DNA of 64,000 nt from CAIZGX01 sp046048875 (GTDB lineage Bacteria > Bacteroidota > Bacteroidia > Flavobacteriales_D > Sanyastnellaceae). Made by a program: the position numbers and the translations under genes. The notes beneath the pieces are model-generated. The model saw nothing but the letters and a program-made list of their open reading frames with translations, ran no database searches and had not been told where the DNA came from. How positions within the stretch are numbered: the first letter of the stretch is position 1; each line of letters starts with the position of its first letter. Shown one piece after another: positions 33,637 to 42,707 of the stretch. The stretch is from assembly GCA_046048875.1 (NCBI GenBank), contig JBJOFG010000002.1, positions 62,001-126,000 of the forward strand. The letters are read 5' to 3'.

Positions 33637-34646
33637 GCCCAGACTTTTGTTCCTTCAGAACAATTTTTACAAATATCAATTTCCTTTCGTCCCTTCAATA
33701 ACTGCCTGCGAAACTGCGTGTATGCTTTACCCTTCCAAATAGATTTAAAATCTTCCTTTGAAAGATTCCCCATTTCATGCGTAGCGTCTTTATCGAAACA
33801 ACACGGAACCACCTTTCCATCCCAGGTTACCACTGCCCCACTCCACATGCGCCAGCAATGATTGTCTAACGAAGATTTCACAGTGAATTTTCCATTTGCT
33901 TGACGCTTGTATCTGCTGTATTTCTCGATTGTTGGAATGAGTGGATTGCCGTTTTCGTAATCGTAAACCTGTGCCGTTTTAAATCGAATTTCATCGACTT
34001 TGTATTCATTTGCCAAGCGTTTTGCATCTTCAATCTGATGTTCGTTCGGACGCACAACCAGAAATTGAAAAATAATGTGAGGGGTTTTAGACTTGAGATT
34101 TTTTCTTGCTTCAACCAAATGTTTGGTGCCGTCCAATACCTTCTGCAACGTGCCGTGGACGCGGTATTGCTCATACACCTCTTGCGTAGTTCCATCGATC
34201 GAAATAAGAATACGATCGAGTCCAGAGCGCACAATTTCTTCTGCCTTCTTTTCGGTAATGAAATGTGCGTTCGTAGAAGTAGAAGTGTAGATTCCCTTTT
34301 GAGAAGCTTTCGAAATAAATGATAGAATATCGTTATGAATGAAGGGTTCACCTTGAAAATAAAAATTCAAATAACTCAATGTTGGAGCGAGTTGATCGAG
34401 CCATCGATTGAAGTTTTCTGCTTTTAAATTTCCGGTGTCGCGCGAGAATTGTTTCAGTCCGGATGGACATTCGGGACACCCGAGATTGCAAGCTGTAGTG
34501 GGTTCAATACTCAAGGAAATGGGCATCCCCCAAGGCTTTGTTGATTTGAAAAAACGCGAGAAATAAAAACCTATAGAAACAAGCAAAGCGTTGGTTAAAC
34601 GCTTTGCTGTTATTGTTTTTTGAATGAATCGAAGGAATTCCTTCAT
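33633..34646 (-). CDS. Radical SAM/SPASM protein
   Basis: The 337-residue protein has the radical SAM cluster motif C53-x3-C57-x2-C60 (TTACNLGCPECPSG) and a C-terminal SPASM-type Cys set: Cys in DNHCWRMW, a VVPCCFDKD pair and ICKNCSEG. This architecture is used for peptide maturation, GTP cyclisation or anaerobic sulfatase maturation, but the substrate here is not identifiable. An N-terminal stretch (ALLVSIGFYFSRFF) may associate with membrane. It lies 6 bp after the DUF2723 gene, probably in one transcript. No precursor peptide gene is visible nearby. Confidence 0.88.
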   Translation of the reverse strand: MKEFLRFIQKTITAKRLTNALLVSIGFYFSRFFKSTKPWGMPISLSIEPTTACNLGCPECPSGLKQFSRDTGNLKAENFNRWLDQLAPTLSYLNFYFQGEPFIHNDILSFISKASQKGIYTSTSTNAHFITEKKAEEIVRSGLDRILISIDGTTQEVYEQYRVHGTLQKVLDGTKHLVEARKNLKSKTPHIIFQFLVVRPNEHQIEDAKRLANEYKVDEIRFKTAQVYDYENGNPLIPTIEKYSRYKRQANGKFTVKSSLDNHCWRMWSGAVVTWDGKVVPCCFDKDATHEMGNLSKEDFKSIWKGKAYTQFRRQLLKGRKEIDICKNCSEGTKVWA

Positions 34647-34652
34647 TTCATT

Positions 34653-37600
34653 TTAGAATTTACCCTGACTCTTTTTCACCTTCGACAAAGAATCAAAACG
34701 CTCTTGCCCAAGAACTTTAATCAAGGAATCACGCACTTTCATTTGTGCCTCGTATGCTTCTTTCTTGCCGCGTTCTTCTTTCATTAATTCAAGTAATCCA
34801 ACATCATCTAAAGCTGCTTCATGCGCTGCACGCATGTTCTTCGCAGCCTCAGAACCGGGAACAAATGCTTCCATGTCTTTTACCAATTCTTCGTTCACAA
34901 ATGCGCTCATTTGCATTTTACGCTCAATGGTTTTTTTCTCTGAAGAAGTTAACGATTGATAGTAGTCTAGCATCTGATTATTCAACTCAAACACACGCTC
35001 TGCCAATTTAGTTGCGGTTTGAAGATCACCCGCCTTGAATAACAACTCGGCCGTTTGCCACATGATTTGTGGTTGATCGTATGGTGCATTCTTTTCGGGA
35101 AGCGCACTCAATGATTTATTCAACACGGCAGCCGCCTTATCCATTTTGTTTTCAATGATGAACTGTTCCGCGAGGTTGTTCATTTGCATGCGTAAATTAG
35201 TTACCATGCGACGGTTGTTTTCGTCCAGGTAGATGTCTTTCGTATCGATATTTCCCCATTGGAATTTATTCATTACGTTGTCGTACATCAACTCTGATGC
35301 GACACCACCCGCCATGTTATCACGGTCGTAATCTGTGTGGAAAATTGGTGTTAATCTGTAGGCCAATCCTTCCAATTGGAAGTAAGGTTCAAGACCCATG
35401 TATGCCTCTGAACCAGTAGTTACAGCGAAGTAAATAGGACGTTCCCAATTGTTGTGAACGATCAGATCCATAACCATCAATTGAGCTTTTGTAATAAATT
35501 GACGAGGATTCTCACCGTTGTCATCCAAAAGTGCAAAGGTTAAGTTGTTTACTAACGAATCGTTTGCACCAACGAACTGACTGAACTTCGCTTGATTCTC
35601 TTTTGAAACTGCGAAAGAGAATTGGTAATTCGGCATAACACTGAACTTCTTGTATCCAAAGTCTTGAATTTTCGAATCATCCAAGCAATACGCAAGAGCG
35701 TCTTCCAAAGGAGTCAACACTGTATCGTCATTCAACACAATAAGATCTCTGGTTCCTTGACGGTACTTGTATTCCGGAATAGAAAAAGGCACAGGAGCGC
35801 TTTCGTATTGACGGCGCTTCATTTGATCGATATACCAGTCTGTATTCAACAATGACAGATTCACAACACGAACGTCGGTACGAACGCCTTCCACTTCTTG
35901 GGCGTACCACAATGGGAAGGTGTCGTTGTCTCCGTTGGTGAAGATGATAGCGTTCGGTTGAAGCGAATTCAAATAGTTCTTTGCCATATCAATTCCTGTT
36001 CTGCGGTCTGAACGATTGTGATCGTCCCAACCTTGAGCTGCCATTAAAACTGGAGCAACAAGTGAAACCAAGAATGCGATACCGGCTAAGGCGGTTGAAG
36101 GAATGTTCTTCAACATTAATTTCAACCAGAAATAAATTGCAGTTACACCTAATCCAATCCAAATTGCAAAGGCATAGAACGAACCTGCATAAGCGTAGTC
36201 ACGCTCACGCGGCTGAAGTGGAGTTTGGTTCAAGTAAACCACAATTGCGAATCCGGTAAGCACAAATAGCAGACCCACTACGATGAAGTCGTTTCTGTGA
36301 CGAAGCAATTGATACACCAATCCGAGCAATCCGATTAACAATGGAATCATGTAGTATGAATTGTTCGCTTTGTTGTTCTTCGACAATTCAGGAACAGCCT
36401 CTTGATTTCCGAGACGAGCTTCGTCGTAAAAACCGATACCTGTCTTCCAGTTACCATCTACAAAATCTCCGTGTCCTTGCGTATCGTTTTGTCTTCCTGC
36501 GAAATTCCACATGAAGTATCGCCAGTACATCCAATTCACTTGATAGCTGAAGAAGAAGCCCATGTTCTCTCCAAATGTTGGCGTGCGCTTTAAATCTTTT
36601 AGTTCAGCCCAAATTTTATATTGTTGAATGTGACTTCCTTGGCTGCTATACATACGAGGGAAGACATGAGTTTGTGCATAGTTCGGCTCTGTAGCCTTCT
36701 TCTCACCTGTTTCCAAATACTCCTGAACAACTTTCAGCTTTTGATCGGTGTGTGAAGAGACGTATTGATCGGCTTCAAATTGATTTTTAAATGACACCAC
36801 TAGCTTCGCTTTGTTGTTGTCTTCGCGCACACTGTACGATTTTACGTAAACTTCGTTTCCATCTAAATACGGCTTTGTTTTTACTTGAGGCGTATTGAAG
36901 TATTGTCCGCGAAGAAGTGGACGATCACCGTATTGTTCACGATTCAAGTATGAAACCAGAGCAAACAAATTATCTGGCTTATTCTCATTCATTGGCGTAT
37001 TCGCTTGAGAGCGAATCATTATTGTTGCAAATGTTGAATAGCCAATTAAAATCATTAGCGTACATACTATGAACAGATTCATTAACGGTTTAAAATCAAA
37101 CTTGATCTCACTTGATTTTTCTGAAACATTCTTCGATTCCGTTCGAAAGAAAAACTGTTCCCACATAAATCCTAAAATCCAGCCTGTAATGGCATAGAGA
37201 AATGATCTTGAAGGATCCTTGGTAACACGCAGAGCAATTAAATAAATAATAAAACTTACTACAGGAAGAAAAGTTAGACCTGTGGCAGCAACACTCATAT
37301 TGTTCAATAAAATAATCAAAACAATGTGAACAAAAATTTCCACCCTTCTATTACTCGGAAAAATCAATTTCAATACTAAACTTCCTATTAAAAAGAAGAA
37401 AAATACACTTGAACCAGTACCGAAAGAAAGATCAAGATAATTGACCGCTAATAAGTCAAAATTGCTCGCTGCACCGAACAGACCAGGAATAATAATAAAT
37501 TGAACAAATACCAACATGTAAAAACTTAAAAGAGCTGTGCCGATCGCACCTTTCCAGGAGAAATTATATTTTTTGAAATAGTATACAAAACTAATTGCAG

Positions 37601-38189
37601 GAATCGCCAACAAGTTCAACAAGTGAACACCAATTGACAATCCCATGAGATAGGCGATTAAGATGATCCAACGCAAATTGCTTGGTTCATCGGCTTCGCT
37701 TTCCCATTTCAAAATAGCCCAGAAAACAACGGCAGTGAACAACGAAGACATGGCGTAAACCTCGCCTTCTACAGCACTGAACCAAAACGTATCGCTGAAC
37801 GTGTATGCGAATGCACCGATTAAACCCGCTGCAAAAATGATCAAGTTCTTGTTGTCGCTGCTGTCGCCGTCTTTGTCAACCATCTTCTTCGCAAGATGCG
37901 TGATGGTCCAGAAGAGGAACATGATGGTTGCTCCGGAAGAAACGGCTGAAAGTGAGTTGATCGCGTATGGAACATTCTCTACTCCAACGAATGCAGAAAA
38001 TAAACGCGCAATTAGCATGAACAAAGGCGCCCCAGGAGGATGACCTACTTCAAGTTTGTAGGCTGAAGCGATAAACTCTCCACAATCCCAAAAAGGCATT
38101 GTTGGTTCGAGGGTCATCATGTATACTGCTGTAGCAGCCATAAACATGAACCAACCTAAAATAATGTTTGCACGTTGAAACGAAATCAT
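34653..38189 (-). CDS. DUF2723 GT-C-type membrane protein (putative protein O-glycosyltransferase-like)
   Basis: The 1178-residue protein begins with a membrane segment and the family motif LEPTMPFWDCGEFIASAYKL followed by HPPGAPLF, which resembles the first periplasmic loop of protein O-mannosyltransferases with its acidic catalytic residues. About a dozen hydrophobic segments occupy residues 8-340 and 620-740. The segments are split by a periplasmic loop (about 390-600), and the C-terminal about 430 residues are soluble with helical repeats. DUF2723 is widespread in Bacteroidota, which O-glycosylate periplasmic and exported proteins, so a glycosyltransferase role is plausible but unproven. 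It is followed after 6 bp by the radical SAM gene. Confidence 0.85.
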   Translation of the reverse strand: MISFQRANIILGWFMFMAATAVYMMTLEPTMPFWDCGEFIASAYKLEVGHPPGAPLFMLIARLFSAFVGVENVPYAINSLSAVSSGATIMFLFWTITHLAKKMVDKDGDSSDNKNLIIFAAGLIGAFAYTFSDTFWFSAVEGEVYAMSSLFTAVVFWAILKWESEADEPSNLRWIILIAYLMGLSIGVHLLNLLAIPAISFVYYFKKYNFSWKGAIGTALLSFYMLVFVQFIIIPGLFGAASNFDLLAVNYLDLSFGTGSSVFFFFLIGSLVLKLIFPSNRRVEIFVHIVLIILLNNMSVAATGLTFLPVVSFIIYLIALRVTKDPSRSFLYAITGWILGFMWEQFFFRTESKNVSEKSSEIKFDFKPLMNLFIVCTLMILIGYSTFATIMIRSQANTPMNENKPDNLFALVSYLNREQYGDRPLLRGQYFNTPQVKTKPYLDGNEVYVKSYSVREDNNKAKLVVSFKNQFEADQYVSSHTDQKLKVVQEYLETGEKKATEPNYAQTHVFPRMYSSQGSHIQQYKIWAELKDLKRTPTFGENMGFFFSYQVNWMYWRYFMWNFAGRQNDTQGHGDFVDGNWKTGIGFYDEARLGNQEAVPELSKNNKANNSYYMIPLLIGLLGLVYQLLRHRNDFIVVGLLFVLTGFAIVVYLNQTPLQPRERDYAYAGSFYAFAIWIGLGVTAIYFWLKLMLKNIPSTALAGIAFLVSLVAPVLMAAQGWDDHNRSDRRTGIDMAKNYLNSLQPNAIIFTNGDNDTFPLWYAQEVEGVRTDVRVVNLSLLNTDWYIDQMKRRQYESAPVPFSIPEYKYRQGTRDLIVLNDDTVLTPLEDALAYCLDDSKIQDFGYKKFSVMPNYQFSFAVSKENQAKFSQFVGANDSLVNNLTFALLDDNGENPRQFITKAQLMVMDLIVHNNWERPIYFAVTTGSEAYMGLEPYFQLEGLAYRLTPIFHTDYDRDNMAGGVASELMYDNVMNKFQWGNIDTKDIYLDENNRRMVTNLRMQMNNLAEQFIIENKMDKAAAVLNKSLSALPEKNAPYDQPQIMWQTAELLFKAGDLQTATKLAERVFELNNQMLDYYQSLTSSEKKTIERKMQMSAFVNEELVKDMEAFVPGSEAAKNMRAAHEAALDDVGLLELMKEERGKKEAYEAQMKVRDSLIKVLGQERFDSLSKVKKSQGKF

Positions 38190-38225
38190 AGTCTTAATTT
38201 GAAGTGAGGCGAAGATACATTTTTT

Positions 38226-38624
38226 TTACACGCGTTCTTGACACAATTCCACCAAAACAGAATTGCTAGTTTTCGGGTGAAGAAAGGCGATTAACTTGTT
38301 GTCAGCGCCTTCTTTCGGCGCTTCGTGAATCATGGTGAAACCTTCCGATTTCAGCCGCTCTATTTCCGAGTATATGTCTTGAACTTCGAAGGCAATGTGA
38401 TGCATACCCTCTTTATTCTTTTCGAGAAACTTAGCAATGGCGCTATCTGGAGAAGTGGCTTGAAGCAACTCTATTTTCGATTCTCCCACTTGGAAGAAAG
38501 AGGTGATTACATGTTCAGATTCTACACGTTCCTCTTTGTAAGGCTTTACACCTAGGAGCGCTGAAAAGATTTCGTTTGAAGCAGCAATGTCTTTTACGGC
38601 AATGCCAATGTGTTCAATTTTCAT
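38226..38624 (-). CDS. mce: Methylmalonyl-CoA epimerase
   Basis: This 132-residue vicinal-oxygen-chelate protein interconverts R- and S-methylmalonyl-CoA. It begins IEHIGIAVKDI, with the first metal His, and has GMHHIAFEVQDI in the second betaalpha-beta unit and a C-terminal SNSVLVELCQ with the metal Glu. It partners with B12-dependent methylmalonyl-CoA mutase, whose cofactor is made by the adenosyltransferase at 11383-11928. It is 7 bp downstream of the Rieske-like lipoprotein gene. Confidence 0.93.
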   Translation of the reverse strand: MKIEHIGIAVKDIAASNEIFSALLGVKPYKEERVESEHVITSFFQVGESKIELLQATSPDSAIAKFLEKNKEGMHHIAFEVQDIYSEIERLKSEGFTMIHEAPKEGADNKLIAFLHPKTSNSVLVELCQERV

Positions 38625-38631
38625 AAAACAA

Positions 38632-39069
38632 TTAATTATACAAATGAAGGTAGCCCGTTACCGAATTGTAGTCGGCGTTGTACTGAAGAAGATTGTACTG
38701 GGCGGGACCATTGATTAAACTTCCATCTGACAAAAGCCACTTGCTTCCCGAGCATGTATCGGAGACAGTCACGTTATCTGAATTCACTTGGACATAACAA
38801 GGATTATCAGGATTGTGGGTGCTTCTGGCGTCATAGACCGAAAACACATCCAAATCGTTTCGGTAAATAATAAGATCTACAGTATTTCCATCGTAATACA
38901 CCCAACCGGTTGGAACGGTTAGGTCGAAGAAGGCCGGTTCGAAAATATTGACATTGATTGAGAATGCAATTTCATTTAACATTTGACTTCGGTCTGTGCA
39001 CGAATGCATAGGCACGAATAAAAGTCCTAAGAATAAAAATCCTGCAATGAGTTTCTTCAACTTATCCAT
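38632..39069 (-). CDS. Rieske-fold lipoprotein lacking the iron-sulfur ligands
   Basis: The 145-residue protein has an N-terminal signal ending at Cys24 (VPMHSC), so it is probably a lipoprotein. The rest follows the Rieske ferredoxin pattern (SVYDARSTH, then SGSKWLLSDGSLINGPA, then YNLLQY), but the ligand positions are changed: the first C-x-H is S83-T-H85, and the second CPCH is D104-T-C106-S107. The two cysteines in the positions that normally form the stabilising disulfide (Cys91 and Cys106) remain. It therefore should not hold a 2Fe-2S cluster. It overlaps tsaB by 8 bp. Its function is unknown. Confidence 0.75.
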   Translation of the reverse strand: MDKLKKLIAGFLFLGLLFVPMHSCTDRSQMLNEIAFSINVNIFEPAFFDLTVPTGWVYYDGNTVDLIIYRNDLDVFSVYDARSTHNPDNPCYVQVNSDNVTVSDTCSGSKWLLSDGSLINGPAQYNLLQYNADYNSVTGYLHLYN

Positions 39070-39712
39070 TCAAAATATTTTTTTTCGATTCGGTTGGAAC
39101 AAATTCCTTCATGTAGAAAGGTTCTATCTGCGCCATGTGTTCTTCAAAATTAGTGGAAGAAGCGGGCAGTAAACCAACAAAATGCTTCGCGCTGGGCGAA
39201 ACGTATTCGAGTTGATCTTCCTTCCACATAAAATCTTTCACTTTAAACGCGGCATCTCCAACAAAGATTGCCCTCGCGACTCCTAGATTCGTTCGCCAAT
39301 CTTCGTTCAATGTAGCGAAGGACCATTCACCTTTGGCGAAAACATAGGCGTCGTTTCTTCGCGCGTCGATTAAAGCGACAGGCGTGTAACCTGTTTCACT
39401 TCCAACCGAATTAACCAAAAGTTCGCCCGTTGTAATGGATATCAATCCAATGTTCAATGCGTAAGCCAGTCCTTTAGCGGCAGTGACTCCAATGCGCAAA
39501 CCGGTGTATGATCCTGGGCCTGTCCCAACTGCAATTCCAATTAAATCCGATGGCTTCAGATTGTTTCTGTCTAGAATATCCTTTATCATTTGATGCAGCG
39601 CTTCAGCATGAATGAACTCATTTTCTTCGCGTTCTAAAAGATCAATCAGAACGTTGTCTTTCACGAGTGCGACACTGCAATTCCGCGTAGCGGTTTCCAA
39701 ACACAAATACAT
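39062..39712 (-). CDS. tsaB: tRNA threonylcarbamoyladenosine biosynthesis protein TsaB
   Basis: TsaB pairs with TsaD and TsaE to make t6A37 in ANN-decoding tRNAs. The N-terminal LCLETATRNCSVAL and the GTGPGSYTGLRIGVTAAKGL motif are diagnostic, and 216 residues is normal. Its start overlaps the stop of the efflux adaptor gene and its end overlaps the Rieske-like gene by 8 bp, so the cluster is translationally coupled. Confidence 0.95.
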   Translation of the reverse strand: MYLCLETATRNCSVALVKDNVLIDLLEREENEFIHAEALHQMIKDILDRNNLKPSDLIGIAVGTGPGSYTGLRIGVTAAKGLAYALNIGLISITTGELLVNSVGSETGYTPVALIDARRNDAYVFAKGEWSFATLNEDWRTNLGVARAIFVGDAAFKVKDFMWKEDQLEYVSPSAKHFVGLLPASSTNFEEHMAQIEPFYMKEFVPTESKKNILNG

Positions 39713-40983
39713 TACTTCTTTTCTTCTAGCTTAATCTTATCTCCGTTCGAAAGATCTTTCGACAAGAGTTCATAAGGACCGGTAACGATTTCCTCTCCTT
39801 CATTCAAACCGTTTGTGATTTGAATGAATGTTCCGTCTTGAATTCCTGTTTGAACTTGTTTCATTTCAACTGTGTTATCGGCCTTCTTCACAAAGACAAC
39901 AGTTAATGAAATATTATTCTGAAGTGAATCGGCTCTTGTGGTCACAGAAGCTGTTGGCACCGCAAGCGCATGATTGGCTTCGTCTGTATGAATTTTAACG
40001 GTCGCGCTCATACCTGGTTTGAAGGGCGAGTTGTTTTCTGAATTTCCATTCACGCTTGCGTATGATTCTTTCACAATTTTCACCTTCACCGAAAAGTTTG
40101 TCACTTGCTCTGTGCTGGCTGCAAGACCCTGTCCTGCGTTCAAAGCAGAATAACCGACTTCGGTCACAACACCCTTGAATATCTGATCGCTGAACGCATC
40201 TATTTCAACATCGGCGGTATCGCCCACTTGCACGTGAACGATGTCTGTTTCGTTCACTTCCAAATCGATTTCCATTTCATTCAACACAGAAACTTTCATG
40301 ATCACGTCGCCGCTCATCATGTTGTTACCGAGAACAGTTTCTCCGAGTTCTTTCGCCAAAGCAGTAACGGTTCCTGATATTGGTGCAACGATGGTTGTTC
40401 TTCTTAAATTTTCTTGAGCTTCGCTCTTTCCTGCATCTGCACTGGCAATGGCAAAGTTGGCACTATGAACACTTTCCTCCGCAGCCTCTACTTCGGCAAC
40501 AGCAGATTCTAAGGCGCTGCTGGCGTTGTCGAATTCGGCTTGTGAGATTGCTTTTTGATCGATTAATTTCGAGAGTCGAGCAAGTGTTGTTTCCTGCAAA
40601 CGCTTTTGTGCTTTTGCTTGAGTGAGGCGCGCTTTAGCGCTTGACAAATTACTCTTTGCGGTGTTCAAGGCGGCTTCCGCGCGACTGAGCGCAGAGACGT
40701 ACAAGTCGGGATTGATTCGAACCAAGAGCTGTCCCTTTTGAACGAAGTCTCCTTCTTTTACCGGCAGCTCAACGATTTGCCCGCTAACCTCCGATTGAAT
40801 TTTCACTTCTACCGAGGGCTGAACTTTTCCGCTTGCAGCTACCACTTCACTTAAATTTCTGTACTCTGCTTTACCTAATGTAACCACTTGAGCATCTCCG
40901 GAACCGAAAGCCCAAGGCAAAATAATTGCCGCAAGAATGACAACGATTACGGAAATCCAAATCCATCTTTTTTTATTTTTCAT
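39712..40983 (-). CDS. MacA/HlyD-type efflux periplasmic adaptor
   Basis: The 423-residue protein has an N-terminal membrane anchor (WIWISVIVVILAAIILPW) and the barrel-sandwich halves (VKIQSEVSGQIVELPVKEGDFVQKGQLL and TIVAPISGTVTAL, shown in pattern). These flank a long coiled-coil hairpin (about 95-190), followed by beta-barrel and membrane-proximal domains (TDSLQNNISLTVVFV region). It links an inner-membrane pump to TolC. It overlaps the TolC gene by 4 bp, but the expected MacB-type ABC permease is not the next gene: tsaB follows instead. The pump must be encoded elsewhere. Confidence 0.88.
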   Translation of the reverse strand: MKNKKRWIWISVIVVILAAIILPWAFGSGDAQVVTLGKAEYRNLSEVVAASGKVQPSVEVKIQSEVSGQIVELPVKEGDFVQKGQLLVRINPDLYVSALSRAEAALNTAKSNLSSAKARLTQAKAQKRLQETTLARLSKLIDQKAISQAEFDNASSALESAVAEVEAAEESVHSANFAIASADAGKSEAQENLRRTTIVAPISGTVTALAKELGETVLGNNMMSGDVIMKVSVLNEMEIDLEVNETDIVHVQVGDTADVEIDAFSDQIFKGVVTEVGYSALNAGQGLAASTEQVTNFSVKVKIVKESYASVNGNSENNSPFKPGMSATVKIHTDEANHALAVPTASVTTRADSLQNNISLTVVFVKKADNTVEMKQVQTGIQDGTFIQITNGLNEGEEIVTGPYELLSKDLSNGDKIKLEEKK

Positions 40984-42410
40984 GGTTGTGTCATTAAAGG
41001 GACTCCCATGTAGAAGTCAATTATTTTTCGTTTAAAAATCCAGTCGTATTTGCTTCGAACAAAATTCGATTCGGCCTGCGCCAACCGATTTCTTGCGTCG
41101 AGGTACTCAGACATTCCCACGACCCCTTGATTGAAACGAAGTTCATTCCAGTCGAATGCCAATTGACTTGCCTCAACGGCCTTCTGTGTTGCGTCGTAGT
41201 TCGCTTTTGCGCGAGTAACGTCTAGATAAGCCTTGCGTACTTCTTGCTCCAATTGAACCTTTGTTTGCTGCACCGTTAACTCATTGTCTGCCCTTGCCAA
41301 TTGTGCGCGTTTGATATTGACATCGTTCGAAAACCCATTGAAAATAGGAAGGGTTAAACTGAAGAAAAGCGATTGATTGACATTGTCTTTTAATTGATTA
41401 CCGAAGGGCTTGGTCGTATAGTCGTCGATTGTATAAATAGCCTGTGGCAATGAGAAAACATACTGATTCGAACCGAAGACCTGACCAATCGGAAATGCTA
41501 ACGAATCGGGAGAGCCTGTCAATACTTTTGATGCCCCCGAATATCCCGAACCATAGGAATAACTCATGTTTAGTCGAGGTGACATTCCGCCTTTCGCGAT
41601 ACTTAAATTGAGGTCGCTTGAAGCCAACATTAATTCAGCTGATTTTATTTGTGGAAAGGTTGCCAGTGCATTCTGAACACATTCGGTTAATCCAGGAATT
41701 TGTTCTGCAATATTGAAGGCAGATGGATCTGCTTGAATGTTAAACACTCTTTGTTCTTGTTCAGTTAATTGCATCAATTGGGAAATATCGAGAATAGCAG
41801 ATTGGACATTACTTGATGCTGAAATAAAATTGGCTTCATCTGCAAGCAATTGCGCCTCAATATCACGAAGACTTCCCTCAGCTGCATTTCCTGCGTTCAC
41901 CAATGCCTTGATGCGTTCTACTTGCAACTTGGTGCGATTTAGAGTCAATTCAGATGAGGCCTGAAGTTCCTTTGTTAATAGAACGTTCAAATAAGCCACT
42001 GAAACTTGAAGGGCCAATTGATTGCGTTGGTAATCGAAAGTGAGTAACTGAGCACGTGTGTCAACCTGTGCTTTTTTGTATTGATTTACATTTTGCAATC
42101 CCGCGAAAAGGGTTACACTGGTTGAAAGACCCAGACTATTGCTCTGAATACGTTGTGACGCAAACTGATTAGTGAAGGGATCAATACGTTGTCCCCAGTT
42201 GTACCCGTGTGAAACTTGTCCGTTTAAATTCGGAAGAAAATTACCGAATGCTTGTTCTTGATTCAACTTGGTTTGTTCTAGACCCAAGCTGTTTTTTTTG
42301 AGACCGATGTTCCTCTCGATGGCGGTGCCGACGCATTGTTGCAATGTCCATTGCGCAAAAGTGACTTGACTTGCGAAAACGATTAGGAAAAGAAGGAAAC
42401 AACGCTTCAT
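40980..42410 (-). CDS. TolC-family outer-membrane efflux protein
   Basis: The 476-residue protein has a signal peptide (FLLFLIVFASQVTFAQ) and two repeats of long helical hairpins with the usual TolC features: WTLQQCVGTAIERNIGLK at the start, PNLNGQVSHGYNWGQ, LNMSYSYGSG in the second half, and FSLTLPIFNGFSNDVN before the last helices. It forms the exit duct for the adaptor encoded next (4-bp overlap). Confidence 0.92.
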   Translation of the reverse strand: MKRCFLLFLIVFASQVTFAQWTLQQCVGTAIERNIGLKKNSLGLEQTKLNQEQAFGNFLPNLNGQVSHGYNWGQRIDPFTNQFASQRIQSNSLGLSTSVTLFAGLQNVNQYKKAQVDTRAQLLTFDYQRNQLALQVSVAYLNVLLTKELQASSELTLNRTKLQVERIKALVNAGNAAEGSLRDIEAQLLADEANFISASSNVQSAILDISQLMQLTEQEQRVFNIQADPSAFNIAEQIPGLTECVQNALATFPQIKSAELMLASSDLNLSIAKGGMSPRLNMSYSYGSGYSGASKVLTGSPDSLAFPIGQVFGSNQYVFSLPQAIYTIDDYTTKPFGNQLKDNVNQSLFFSLTLPIFNGFSNDVNIKRAQLARADNELTVQQTKVQLEQEVRKAYLDVTRAKANYDATQKAVEASQLAFDWNELRFNQGVVGMSEYLDARNRLAQAESNFVRSKYDWIFKRKIIDFYMGVPLMTQP

Positions 42411-42471
42411 AAATCTTCAAATTTTCCATGTGTCCTGTGACAATGGGTATTCAAAGGTAACTGAAGTTCTT

Positions 42472-42705
42472 CTAATTCGCTTTGAAGAAATTAGCTATGC
42501 GCTTTCTGAAAAACACAACAGCAATAATTGCAAGAAGGGTGTACGGAATGAGCATCAGATAAACGATTCCTGTGTTCAAGCCTTCCGCAAGACTACCTGA
42601 AGTATTTTGATTCGCCGTCTCGGCTGTTGCCTTACACATTGCGCATTGCGCGAAGCTCGAGAGGTTCAACGCAAGAAAAAAGAAAGCTATAAGTACTTTT
42701 CTCAT
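42472..42705 (-). CDS. Small exported CxxC membrane protein of the cytochrome oxidase cluster
   Basis: From the third of three consecutive ATG codons this is a 77-residue protein with a signal peptide (IAFFFLALNLSSFAQ). A mature N-terminus QCAMCKATAET follows with a CxxC motif, then a membrane segment (about 46-65) and a basic tail. The ATG run overlaps the stop of the DUF420 gene. Small proteins of this kind recur beside SCO and cytochrome oxidase genes in Bacteroidota. The periplasmic CxxC and the context suggest a part in copper or haem delivery or thiol redox; this is inference, as I know no assigned function. Confidence 0.7.
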   Translation of the reverse strand: MRKVLIAFFFLALNLSSFAQCAMCKATAETANQNTSGSLAEGLNTGIVYLMLIPYTLLAIIAVVFFRKRIANFFKAN

Positions 42706-42707
42706 CA

